64,000 bases of DNA. Origin: Pyropia haitanensis (lineage: Eukaryota > Rhodophyta > Bangiophyceae > Bangiales > Bangiaceae). The translations under genes were made by a program, and so were the position numbers. Positions 55,382 to 64,000 of the stretch are shown piece by piece. Location: positions 2,241,501 through 2,305,500 of the forward strand of contig SDUX01000006.1 of assembly GCA_008729055.1 (NCBI GenBank). The letters are read 5' to 3'. Each line of letters begins with the position of its first letter. Positions within the stretch are counted from its first letter, which is position 1. The notes under the pieces were generated by a model, which ran no database searches, was not told where the DNA came from, and was given only the letters and a program-made list of their open reading frames with translations.

Positions 55382-57448
55382 CTACTCTTCTTCCCCGTCC
55401 ATGCCCACCCCCAGGGCGCCGGCCATGATGTGGTACACCGCGGTGTTGTCCAGCACGCCGCGCACCGCGTCGGACCCCGGCCCCGACGCAAAGACGCCCA
55501 CATCCTGCAGCGTGTGGACGCCCGTGGAGAGCGCCCCCGGCAAGTTGCCCGACTGGAACAGCCCATTCACATCGTCGGCCTCATTGTTCACGTACGTCCC
55601 GTCGGCGCGGCGCGTGGCGGGCACCTTGAGCGACCGCGACACGGTGTAGCTAGACGTGTGGTCGGGGAAGTTGTTCATCCCCGACGCGAGCGTCGTGCGG
55701 ACGTCCCACGTGTCGGGGAAGCCGTCGCCGTCGGCGTCGACATAGTCGGGGTAGCCCGCCGCGGCGTAGGTGCCAATTGACGCGCGACGCGCCAGGTTGG
55801 CCGCCCGCGCGCTCGTGTCGCCCGCCGCAAACGAGGATGGGAACACCTTGCCCGCATTGTCCGTCACCGCCGCGCAGTAGTTTTCCTCGTCGCGGACGGG
55901 CTTAGCGGGGGTGGCGGCCACGGCGTCGCGCCACAGCTGCGTGTCGACCGTGCCAAACACGTCGTAGCCGTGGGCGTGGTCCGCCGTGGCTATCACCAGC
56001 GTGTCGTCGCCGTGGGCCTTCGCCCACGCGAGCACCTTGGCCACCGTGTTGTCGAGCTCCAGCAGGTCGCTGAGCGTCCGTGGCACGTCCAGTGGGTGCG
56101 CGCTCTTGTCGATGCTGGCGGCCTCCACCAGCAAGTAAAAGCCCTTGTCGTTGCGGGAGAGCACGTCGATGGCGGCCATCGTCATCTCGTCCAGGTTGGG
56201 CTGCTGCGTTGGCGCCACGCCATTGCCCAGCGGGTCGTTGGCCGGCACGTCCATGTTGTCCTTGTACCTGTTGCGGTCAAGCCACACCTCCATATTGCCA
56301 GAGTGCGTGATGGTGAGCAGCTTCTTGGTCGCCGGGTCCTTGGCCGCCGCCACCATTTCGGCCTTGGTGTGGGCCACCGTGTAGCCCTTTGCAGTGTAGT
56401 TGTTGTACATGTTGCTGCCGTCGACCGAGTTGTCGGGGAGGAAGAACTTGCCACCGCCACCCATCAGCACGTCCGGCACCACCGCCGACACGCAGTTGAG
56501 GCACCCGTTGATGGCCTGCGCGGTAATGGCCGCCTTCTCCGCCCGCCGCCGCACGTGCGCCCACGCCGATGCGGGCGTGGCGTCCTGCACCTCGGCGGTC
56601 GTGACGACGCCGACGCTCATGCCCATCTTGCGCTTGACATACTCGGTAATAAGCTCCTGCTTGGGGTGCTTGAAAACGTCGTCCCCGCTGTCGGCGTAGA
56701 CGCCCAGCGCACTCACCGACGACTTTTGGCCGGTCGCGAACGTGCTGGCGCTGTTGGCCGAGTCGGTGATGATCGAGTCGATGCCGCTCGTCGACATCAG
56801 CGCCACGTGGTCCATCGCCTGCATGTGCAGCGTGTCCTTGTACTTGCCCTGGTACATGCCGCGGGACACGAGCCGCGCCGCCGTCATCAGCGGCAGGCTC
56901 ATGCCGTCGCCAACCAGCAGGACCACGTTCCGCGCCCGCCGCGGCGTCGGCTCCCGGATCTCGTACGCGACCGCCGTCGTCACCCCCCGCGCGCGCACGC
57001 GGACGGTGAGGTAGCCCGTGCCCGCCGACCGCGGCACAAACACGTTCCGCCACGCCACCGCGTGGGCGTCGTAGCCGGTCGGGTTCTCGTCCGACATGTG
57101 CTGGAACGCCGCCAGCGACCAGGTGCGGTACTCGGGGGGGGCGCGCCGCCACAGCTTGGCGGGCGTCGTCTGCTCGCCCGACGGCAGGCGGAGCGTGATG
57201 GCCAGCTCGTCCGTGACGGGGCTCGCCACCGACGCGTTGGCGCGGACGTGCAGCTCGACTTGAAAGTCAAAGAGCGACCCGCACTGCAGCGCCGCCGTGT
57301 CCACGGGGTACACGCACACGTTCTTGCCGGGCGGGCACCCAAAGTGGCGCTCGGGCTTTTGGAGCGCCGCCGCGGGCGCCACCGCCGCCGCCGCCACGAT
57401 GGTGACAACCGCCGCGGCGGCGGCCACGCGCCGGCGGATGGGCGCCAT
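55382..57448 (-). CDS. secreted alkaline phosphatase, PhoA type
   Basis: Zn/Mg-dependent phosphomonoesterase that releases phosphate, probably outside the cell. Complete 688-residue frame from the ATG at 57448; the open frame continues upstream but only as low-complexity sequence. Residues 1-29 form a signal peptide (MAPIRRRVAAAAAVVTIVAA). An extra N-terminal region with several Cys (30-170) precedes the catalytic core. Core motifs are VVLLVGDGMS (metal Asp181), TDSANSAST (Ser230 the phosphorylated nucleophile), FYLLVEAASIDKSAH (metal Glu, Asp, His), ATADHAHG (metal Asp-His) and a late TGVHT. An insertion near the C-terminus contains YVDADGDGFPDTWD, a DxDxDG calcium-binding-type loop. No frame breaks. 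Phosphate-starvation induction is typical of the family but no regulatory site was identified. Confidence 0.92.
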   Translation of the reverse strand: MAPIRRRVAAAAAVVTIVAAAAVAPAAALQKPERHFGCPPGKNVCVYPVDTAALQCGSLFDFQVELHVRANASVASPVTDELAITLRLPSGEQTTPAKLWRRAPPEYRTWSLAAFQHMSDENPTGYDAHAVAWRNVFVPRSAGTGYLTVRVRARGVTTAVAYEIREPTPRRARNVVLLVGDGMSLPLMTAARLVSRGMYQGKYKDTLHMQAMDHVALMSTSGIDSIITDSANSASTFATGQKSSVSALGVYADSGDDVFKHPKQELITEYVKRKMGMSVGVVTTAEVQDATPASAWAHVRRRAEKAAITAQAINGCLNCVSAVVPDVLMGGGGKFFLPDNSVDGSNMYNNYTAKGYTVAHTKAEMVAAAKDPATKKLLTITHSGNMEVWLDRNRYKDNMDVPANDPLGNGVAPTQQPNLDEMTMAAIDVLSRNDKGFYLLVEAASIDKSAHPLDVPRTLSDLLELDNTVAKVLAWAKAHGDDTLVIATADHAHGYDVFGTVDTQLWRDAVAATPAKPVRDEENYCAAVTDNAGKVFPSSFAAGDTSARAANLARRASIGTYAAAGYPDYVDADGDGFPDTWDVRTTLASGMNNFPDHTSSYTVSRSLKVPATRRADGTYVNNEADDVNGLFQSGNLPGALSTGVHTLQDVGVFASGPGSDAVRGVLDNTAVYHIMAGALGVGMDGEEE

Positions 57449-59562
57449 GGCGACGGACGTGGTGGGCGTGGGTGGCCAGGGGGAGGGCGGTGGGGGGGGG
57501 GGGGGAGGGGAAGGGGGGGGGGGGGGTTGGAAGCAAAGGAGGGTCACCCCTCGGGATGGACGCGGCCAGTGGAGGAGCGGCAGTCGGCAACCGTCCTGGC
57601 TGCCCCCGAGCTGCCGACCCACGCCGCGGCACGCCACCGACGCCCAATGGCGCGCGTTAAATGCGCGCCCCCCCCCTCCCCGCCCAGCCCCTCCACCTGC
57701 CGCCGCCGCCGCCGCCGCCACCACCACCACCCCCACCCCCACCGCCGCCGCCGCCGCCGCCGCCGTCACCACCACCACCGCCACCGCCGCGGCTGCCCAC
57801 CCGCCACGCACGCCGCGCGCTGCACGCCGGCACCAACCATCCCAGGCGACGGCTCCCCCCCCCCCCCCCCCCCTCCCCCCCCCCCCTCCCCAGCAGCGTC
57901 CACCACAGGCTGCCCACCGCGGCGCGGCACACAGCGGGACAGGGCCACGGCGGGCAGACGGGGCGGCGCCGCGCGTCTGGGGGGGGCGCCCGCCCGCCGC
58001 CACGGCCACCGCGCGGCCGCCGCCGCCGCCGCCGCCCGGCCGCCGCCGCCACCCGCCGGCCGCCACCGCCGCCGGCCGCCGCGGCCGCGGCGCGGCCGCC
58101 GCCGCCGCCGCGCGCGGGCGGTCCCGTACCGGCCGGCCACCCCCGCGGCGCGCGCTGCTGCCGCGGCACGCCGGCAGGCGTACCCGCCTCCCCCCCACCC
58201 CCCCCCCCTCCGCCCGCAGATGCGGGCGGAATCTTGGGCGCGCGGCGCATCCCGCCCCCCCCCCACCCCCCCCCCCCGCACCCGCCATCACCACGACACG
58301 TCCACCCTCCGCCGCCGCCGCCACCCGAAAACCCCCCGCCCGCCACCGACACGCCCGCCATGCGGTGGCAGCGTCGCCCCACACGCCTTTCACGACAGGC
58401 GCGGGCGGATCCCCGCGCCGCACCACGGGGGGGGGGGGGCGCCGCGGCAACACCCCGCCGCGCGCAGCCGGGTGGCGGCTTTGGGGGGGGGGGCGGGGGG
58501 GGGGGGAAGGGTGTGCGACCGGGGGTTGGCGGATCCCGTGGACAGCCGCCGCGGCTGGCGGCTGCCGCCGCCGCCGTCCCGGCCTGGTCAGCGGCGCGCG
58601 GCGGGATCCGCGGCGCCGCGGCGCGGCGCGGCGCGGCGCGTCCCCCCCCCCCCCCGACGCCGCCGCCCACCCCCCGACAGTCGAGGGAATCGCCGCCGCC
58701 CCCCACCCCTTCATCGCCCACCCCACGGCGCAAACCCCCCACCCGGCGGCGATCCGGTCCCCCTCGGCCGCCCCCCCCTCCCCCCCCCCCCCACAACAGA
58801 CATTCCATCCGCCCCCCCCCCCCCCCCCCCCCCGGCTCCCCCCTCCACAAAAAAAACGAGACGGCCAAGATTCCCCTGCCACGACCCCGCCGCCGCCGCC
58901 TGCGCTCGCCGCCAGCCGCGGCGCGGCAGCGACAGCCGCGGCCGCCGCCGCCCCCAGCCGCGGCGCCGACCGGCCCAGCCGGCCGGCCGCCCGACCCGGC
59001 CGCCCGGCCGGCCGCCCCGCCCACCGCCCACCGCGCACTCTCCGCCGGCGCGGGACGGCGGGCACGGCCGGCCGGTGGCCGCCGCCGCCGCCGCCGCGCA
59101 CGCTCCCCACCGGCGGCAGCCCAGCGCCGCGACACGGCGGGGTGCTCGCCACCGCGGGGCGGCACCCCGGCCGCCGCCGCTGCCGTCGCTGCGGCCGTCG
59201 CTGCTAGGCGCGCAGCCACGAGGCGCCGCCGCCGCCGCCCGCCTGGCCAGGGCCACCGCCCCACCGGCGGGGGCGGCCGGCCGCGCCGGCGGGCCGCCGC
59301 GCGAGGAGCGGCACCTCTCCCCCCCCCCCCAACCCCCGCCCCCCGTCCGTCTGTGGAGCCGCGCCGCGGTGCCCGCCCGCCCACCACTGCGTGTCCGCCG
59401 CCGTGGTCCGACGGTGGCACGGCCGCGGGGGGGGGCGGGCTCTGCGGCTGGGGGAATCCCCCCACGCCGGATTCCATAGGCCGAGACAGATCCGGGCCGG
59501 CGCGTCGGCGGCGTTGGATCTCGCGCATCCGTTGGTACGCGCGCGCTCGCGGCGGGCCCCGT
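57449..59562. other. intergenic low-complexity region upstream of the phosphatase
   Basis: Promoter side of the phosphatase gene, then CCG microsatellites (57703-57790) and many C/G homopolymers (57856-57888, 58192-58206, 58786-58834). Very long open frames on both strands are stop-poor artefacts. No gene supported. Confidence 0.55.
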
Positions 59563-59990
59563 CGCAGTGGTGTTTAAAGCGGGATCCATGACAAGCCTGT
59601 TTTTTTGAGAAAAGGCTCGATCCTCTCAGGAACAGTTGTGCAGCTTGCCACTGATGTCAGTTCCGCTCTGTTCTGCCCTCCAAGTGCTCGAGATCACCAG
59701 AAAATCTCCGATCGGACAGATTGCACAACCGCGGAAACTCATACGGAGCTCTCATTGGTCAGACAGGCAAGCTGTGAGGCAATTCATTTGGCAGTGGACT
59801 GTTGTTCTTGTTTTTGTCAGGATCGGCCATAATTCATAAAACTGCAATAGCAACGTACAACGTATAAAGGCAAATACCTTGTTCTGGTGGCCCTCACGAG
59901 GTCGAAAAGGCCGTTCTGGGGGGCTACTTGACAAGTCCATGACACGGAAAAACGGGCTCGTCATGGATCCCGCTTTGAGCCCCACTTTGC
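59563..59990. mobile_element. about 430-bp inverted-repeat element (CGCAGTGG-related)
   Basis: Left end CGCAGTGGTGTTTAAAGCGG (59563-59582), continuing GATCCATGACAAGCC. Right end in complement GCAAAGTGGGGCTCAAAGCG (59990-59971), continuing GATCCATGACGAGCC. Inverted repeats extend about 40 bp. Target duplication not resolved. Interior is lower in GC, with no coding frame. It ends 207 bp before the ankyrin gene start, so it forms part of that promoter region. Confidence 0.8.
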
Positions 59991-60197
59991 AGCGCGCGAC
60001 TCGTGGCCGCCCGTGCCGACGGTTTCCCGCCCGCCGGGCAGCGGACCGCTGGACCTCTCCCCGCGTCGGTGGCGGCGCTCCCCCCTCGGCAACGGCCACT
60101 GGTCGCTAGTAGGGCCCGTCATCGGCGGACGGACCCCCCCGTGTCGTGGTTGCACGCCCCTTTCCCCCCCACCCCCCCCCCCCACCCCCTCGGCGCG

Positions 60198-62366
60198 ATG
60201 GACCGCAACTGGCTGGGCGACCCCCCCCCCCCCCCAACCGTTGCCCTGCGCGCCGCCGCCGCGGCGGGCCACCCCCCCGCGGTGCGCGCGGCGCTCGCCG
60301 CCGGCGCCGCCGTCGACGTGCCCGCCGCGGCGGGCGGCTGGACGGCAACGACCGCCGCCGCGGCGGGCGGCCACGCCGCCGCGGTGCGGCTGCTGCTCGC
60401 GGCGGGCGCGGGCGTCGACGGCCCGCCGACGGACCGCGGCTGGGCGCCGCTGCACGCCGCCGCGGCGGGCGGCCACGTGCTCGTCGTGGGGGTGCTCCTC
60501 GCGGCGGGGGCGGCGGTGGATGCGGCCGCCGCCGACGGCGCGGCGCCGCTGTACGTTGCCGCCGCGGCGGGCCACGCCGCCGTCGTCCGGGCGCTCCTCG
60601 CCGCGGGCGCCGACGCGGACCGCCCGACCGCGGCGGGGGACACGGCCGCCGTTGCCGCCGCCGCGGCGGGCCACGCCGCCGTCGTCGCGGCGCTGCTCGC
60701 GGCGGGCGCGGCGGTGGACGCGGCCGGCCTCGGCGGTGACCGGCCGCTCGGCGCAGCGGCACGCGGCGGCCACGCGCGCGTCGTCGACGCGCTCCTCGCC
60801 GCGCGGGCGGCGGTCGACGCGGCCAACGACCGGGGGCAGACGGCGCTGGCCGTCGCCGCCGCCGCGGGCCACGCGGGGCTGGTGCGCGCGCTGCTCGCGG
60901 CGGGCGCGACGGTCGACGCGGCCGCCGCGGGGGGGGAGACGCCGCTGTGGGCCGCCGCCGACGGCGGCTGGCACCCGGTCGTGCGGCTGCTGCTGCACGC
61001 GGGCGCGGCGCCCGACGGCGCCGCCGCGGCGGGCGCCGCCGACGCGGTCGCGCCGCGGCCGCTGGCCGCCGCCGCCGCCGCGGGCGCCGCCGCCGCCGTC
61101 GCGGCGTTGCTCGCCGCGGGCGCCACCGTCGACGCTGCCGACGCGGACGGCGTGACGGCGGTGGCGGCGGCGGCGGGTGGTGGCCACGACCCGGTCGTGC
61201 GGGCGCTCCTCGCGGCGGGCGCGGATGGGGGGGCCGCCGCCGCGGACGGGCGCTCCGCGCTGCACGCGGCCGCGTGGGCGGGCGCGCCGTCGACGGTGGG
61301 CGTGCTGCTGCGGTGGGGGGGGGGGGGGTGTATGGGCAGGGCGTGCTCGACGCCGCCCGCCGGCTGGCGTTGGGGGGGGGGCACGCGCTGACCGCCCGGC
61401 GGCTGGTGGAGTGGGCGGCCACGACGCCGGCGGCGGCGCAGGGGGGGTACGACCGCGGCGACGGTGACGGCGGCGTGTTTGGTGGCAGCGCCATAGGTGG
61501 GACGCGCCTGCCAGAACCTGCGGCGGTGGCGCGTGCGGCGGCCGGCGGCGGCGGCGACGGCGGCGGCGGCGGCGGCGACGGCGGCGGTGGTGTGGCGGAC
61601 GCCACGTCGTCAGCCGGCGCGACCTGGGCGCGCGCCGCGCCGCGGGACCTGTTTGGGGTGGCCGCGGCGGCCGCGCTGGATGACGTCGACGCGCCACGGT
61701 CGCCACGGTCCCCCCGCTGCTCGGTGGCGGAGGCAGCCGCCACCCCTGTGGACGAGGCGGCACTGGCTGACGCCCCCGCCTGCGCCGCTCCGCCCGCCGC
61801 CGCCCCTGCACTGGCCACCTCGACACGCGCGGGCGGGTCGGCCGGCGCGGCCACCACCATCACGCCCGCGGCGGCCCGGCAGCGGGCGGCGGTCGCGGCT
61901 GCCGCCGACGTGTCCGCCGCCCCCCCCCCACGCCCACCCCCCCTGCCGGTACCCCCCTTGCGGGCGCGACTGGCTCGGTGGCCGCCGCCGCGGCGGGCGG
62001 CGCGGGGGCCACCCCCGTGGCAGCCGCCCCCCCCCTGTGGGACGGCGCCGACGCGTGGACGTCGGCCGGCGTCGCCGACCGGCTGGCCCGCCACGTCGCC
62101 CGCCGGTGGCCGCCCGCCGACGCGGCGGCGCTGCGGTCCGCGGTCGCGGCGGCGGCCGCCGCCGAGCGCGTCGACGGCGGCACGGTGGGCGCGGCGGCGC
62201 CCGAGGCGCTGGCCGAGGTGCTCCTCCGGCGGCTGCCGGGGGGGGGGGGTACGGCGTCCGCGTCGGCGCGGTGGACTTTCTGCGCCGCGCCCGGGAGAGC
62301 GCCTGGCGCGACATGGGGGCGGCCGCTGGCGCGCCGGACCGCGCGCGGGGCGGCGCGGGCGCGTGA
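60198..62366 (+). CDS. ankyrin-repeat protein (frame breaks at G/C runs)
   Basis: Starts at ATG 60198 (MDRNWLGD). About ten ankyrin repeats follow between 60240 and 61310, each about 33 residues with the GHxxxVRxLLAAGAxVD consensus, compositionally driven to Ala/Gly. The frame then shifts at G14 61315-61328. The continuation (VLDAARRLALGGGHALTARRLVEWA) runs to about C10 61920-61929 and shifts again. A third part (WTSAGVADRLARHVARRWPP... EALAEVLLRRL) runs to G12 62238-62249. The last part (YGVRVGAVDFLRRARESAWRDM) ends at the stop 62364-62366. Ankyrin repeats mediate protein binding; no enzymatic domain is seen. The C-terminal region is not recognised. The intact segments argue for a functional gene with miscounted runs. 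Confidence 0.75.
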
Positions 62367-63801
62367 CGTTGGCTGTGCTCGCTTCCAGTCGGCCGGCGAC
62401 GCGGGGCGCACGTGAGCTCGCCGACCCTCGCGGCGGTTCGCTGCGTCTGTCATCTTCTCACAGTCGTGCCGACCCGCGCCTCGCCGGGGGTGTCTGTCCC
62501 CTCCTCCCCCCCTGCCCACCCCCGACCCCGACTGGGCGTCATCACATCCACAACGAGCGGAGAAAAAAAAGGAAACAAAGAAAGGGAAGCGACAGAGACT
62601 CGTGGGGGCAGGCCCCCCTTCCTCCCTCCCTCAGAGCCGCAACGGAAGAAGACAAACGCGCACGCTGACCACAAGCCGCGGGACAGCGCGGCGCGCGCGC
62701 GGTCCCCTCCCGCTGATGCGGGCCAGCGTTGGCGTCCACGGGGCGGCCGCACCGCCACGGCGGCGGTCGTGCGTTTGCGACGGGGCGGCGGCGGTGGCCA
62801 GCACCGCGCGGTGGTGGCGGCGATAGGACGGTGGCGGCGGCGGCGGCGGCGACGGCGACAGTGGCGCGGGGCGGCGAGGGAGGGGGAACCGCGATTGGGT
62901 GGACGCCCGTGGAGGGGGACCCTGCAACGCGCGGCGGGGGGTAGAGGGGAGGGGGGGACAGCATGGCACTGGGGGGGGGGGGCACCGCAACAGCGACGCA
63001 GTGGGGGACTAGGGTATCCCCTCGAGGGGTCCGGTGTTACCCCCTGGTGCCTCTAGGAAAGTAGGTTCACGTGCACGGCCACGTGACGTTGCCAAAGGGA
63101 ATAAAGCAAAGAGGGAGCGAGGCGGCGACGGTCGCCGTGCCCCAGCCCAGAGGGCGGTGCCCACAAGGGAGCGCCGCCCCCATCGCAGACCCCCGCGCGC
63201 GGGGCGGGCCCGCCGGTCCGGCGGCGACGCCCCCCACGCCCACAAGGCCTGGCGGTCGACTCGGCGGCGCCGGCCGGCGGCGGGCCGCCGTGGAGGGGGC
63301 CGCCGGTCAACCCCCCCTCGATGCCCACCACCCCCCATGCCCACCTACCGCGCATGCCCACCTACTCCCCCGCTCACCTCCCCCCACCATCAGGGACGCC
63401 CGCACGCCGGCGGCAGACGAGGCGGAAGCGGTTCGTCAGTGGGTATCCGCGCGGGGGAACCTGTCGCCGCCGCGGCCACGGGCTCTCCCCACCCACCCCC
63501 ACGGCCTGGCGGTCGGCTCGCCGCGGCGCGGTGGGACCCGCCGCGACCCGCCGGGCGCACCTCTCCACCTCGGCAGACGGCAGCCACGGCAGCGTGCCCA
63601 CCGTCGGGGCGACGTAGGGTCGCGAGCGCGGTCGCTGCGGGCGCGCTCCCAACGTCCCTCTCGCCCGTCTCTCATACACAGCCCCTCTCCCTCCGCTCCC
63701 ACACCCACCCAGCGGAGGGTCAGTCGGCTGGGGGGGCGGCGGCGTGCCGCCGGCCTGCCGCGGCGGCGGCCCGCGCGGCGGGCGGCGGCGGCGTCGCCGA
63801 C
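62367..63801. other. intergenic, no supported gene
   Basis: GC-rich. An AATAAA at 63099-63104 and the GC-rich frames around it are not tied to any recognisable coding region. Confidence 0.45.
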
Positions 63802-64000
63802 ATGGAGCCAATGGGTGACCGCGGCGGTGGCGGCGACAGCAACGACGACGGTGACAGCGACGGCGACGGTGACAGCGACAGCGACGGCGACGGTGACAGC
63901 AACGGCGACGGCGACAGCGTCGTTGACGAAGACGGCGACGGTGACAGCGACAGCGACGGCGACGGTGACAGCGACGGCGACGGCGACAGCGTCGTTGACG
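63802..64000 (+). CDS. acidic Asp/Gly/Ser repeat ORF, partial (runs off right edge)
   Basis: From ATG 63802 (MEPMGDRGGGG) the frame is open to the window end and consists of DSDGDGDS-type repeats, with VVDEDGDG interruptions at about 63919 and 63991. Units are GGCGACGGTGACAGCGAC-like. It could be an acidic disordered protein or just a minisatellite in a stop-free frame; only the clean ATG context and bias to GAC/AGC/GGC favour coding. Confidence 0.4.
   Translation, partial: MEPMGDRGGGGDSNDDGDSDGDGDSDSDGDGDSNGDGDSVVDEDGDGDSDSDGDGDSDGDGDSVVD
63832..64000. repeat. GGCGACGGTGACAGCGAC minisatellite
   Basis: Eighteen-base units in tandem, with a higher-order repeat of about 72 bp marked by GACAGCGTCGTTGACG at 63913 and 63985. 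Continues past the window end. Confidence 0.85.

Noticed and set aside
57661..59577. Plus- and minus-strand open frames of over 600 codons
   Set aside because: Overlapping stop-poor Pro/Arg/Ala and Gly/Arg frames in homopolymer-rich DNA upstream of the phosphatase.

Overview
The window looks like nuclear DNA from a very GC-rich eukaryote. The best guess is a bangiophyte red alga of the Porphyra/Pyropia type. That is an inference from base composition, mostly intron-poor genes padded with poly-Gly/Ala/Pro, one gene with clean GT-AG introns, and gene content including a membrane-anchored carbohydrate-type sulfotransferase, a PhoA-type alkaline phosphatase and a mitochondrial aldehyde dehydrogenase. 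No organelle, bacterial or viral gene set is seen.

Layout, left to right. 1-2568 (minus) is the N-terminal part of a Ulp1/SENP-type SUMO protease that runs off the left edge. 3875-5689 (minus) is an unrecognised membrane protein. 7032-14265 is a large imperfect inverted repeat: two head-to-head copies of a repeat family (called R1 here), each carrying a kilobase GCC/GGC tract, flanked by an inverted pair of 48-bp hairpins. 14430-16070 (plus) is a succinate-semialdehyde dehydrogenase. 16932 to about 22160 (minus) is a class 3 lipase fused to a multi-pass membrane region and a long low-complexity N-terminus. 22.2-31.2 kb is gene-poor: G/C homopolymer tracts, hairpins, one secreted or anchored protein (27476-28317), a PIF/Harbinger transposase fragment and a 151-bp inverted-repeat element. 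31237-34265 (plus) is a membrane protein. 36252-36896 (minus) is a small secreted cysteine-rich protein with a TATA box. 38928-40454 (plus) is an F-box/LRR-like protein. 41687-43987 (minus) is a three-exon sulfotransferase. 44-55 kb is an AT-richer repeat island: a third R1 copy with a nested 574-bp element, two CGCAGTGG-ended inverted-repeat elements and an R1 fragment. 55382-57448 (minus) is an alkaline phosphatase. 60198-62366 (plus) is an ankyrin-repeat protein. The window ends in an acidic Asp/Gly/Ser repeat ORF.

The genes do not form one pathway. Two cross-cutting patterns stand out. First, at least five genes change reading frame exactly at long G or C homopolymers, which suggests miscounted homopolymers in the assembly or real hypervariable runs. 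Second, the lower-GC stretches between genes are largely made of small inverted-repeat elements. Four share CGCAGTGG-like ends, three of them with 3-bp target duplications.

Intervals not listed as genes contain no open frame I can support. Several very long open frames there (for example in 7.4-9.6 kb, 19.8-24.5 kb and 57.5-59.6 kb) are by-products of stop-poor GC-rich DNA.
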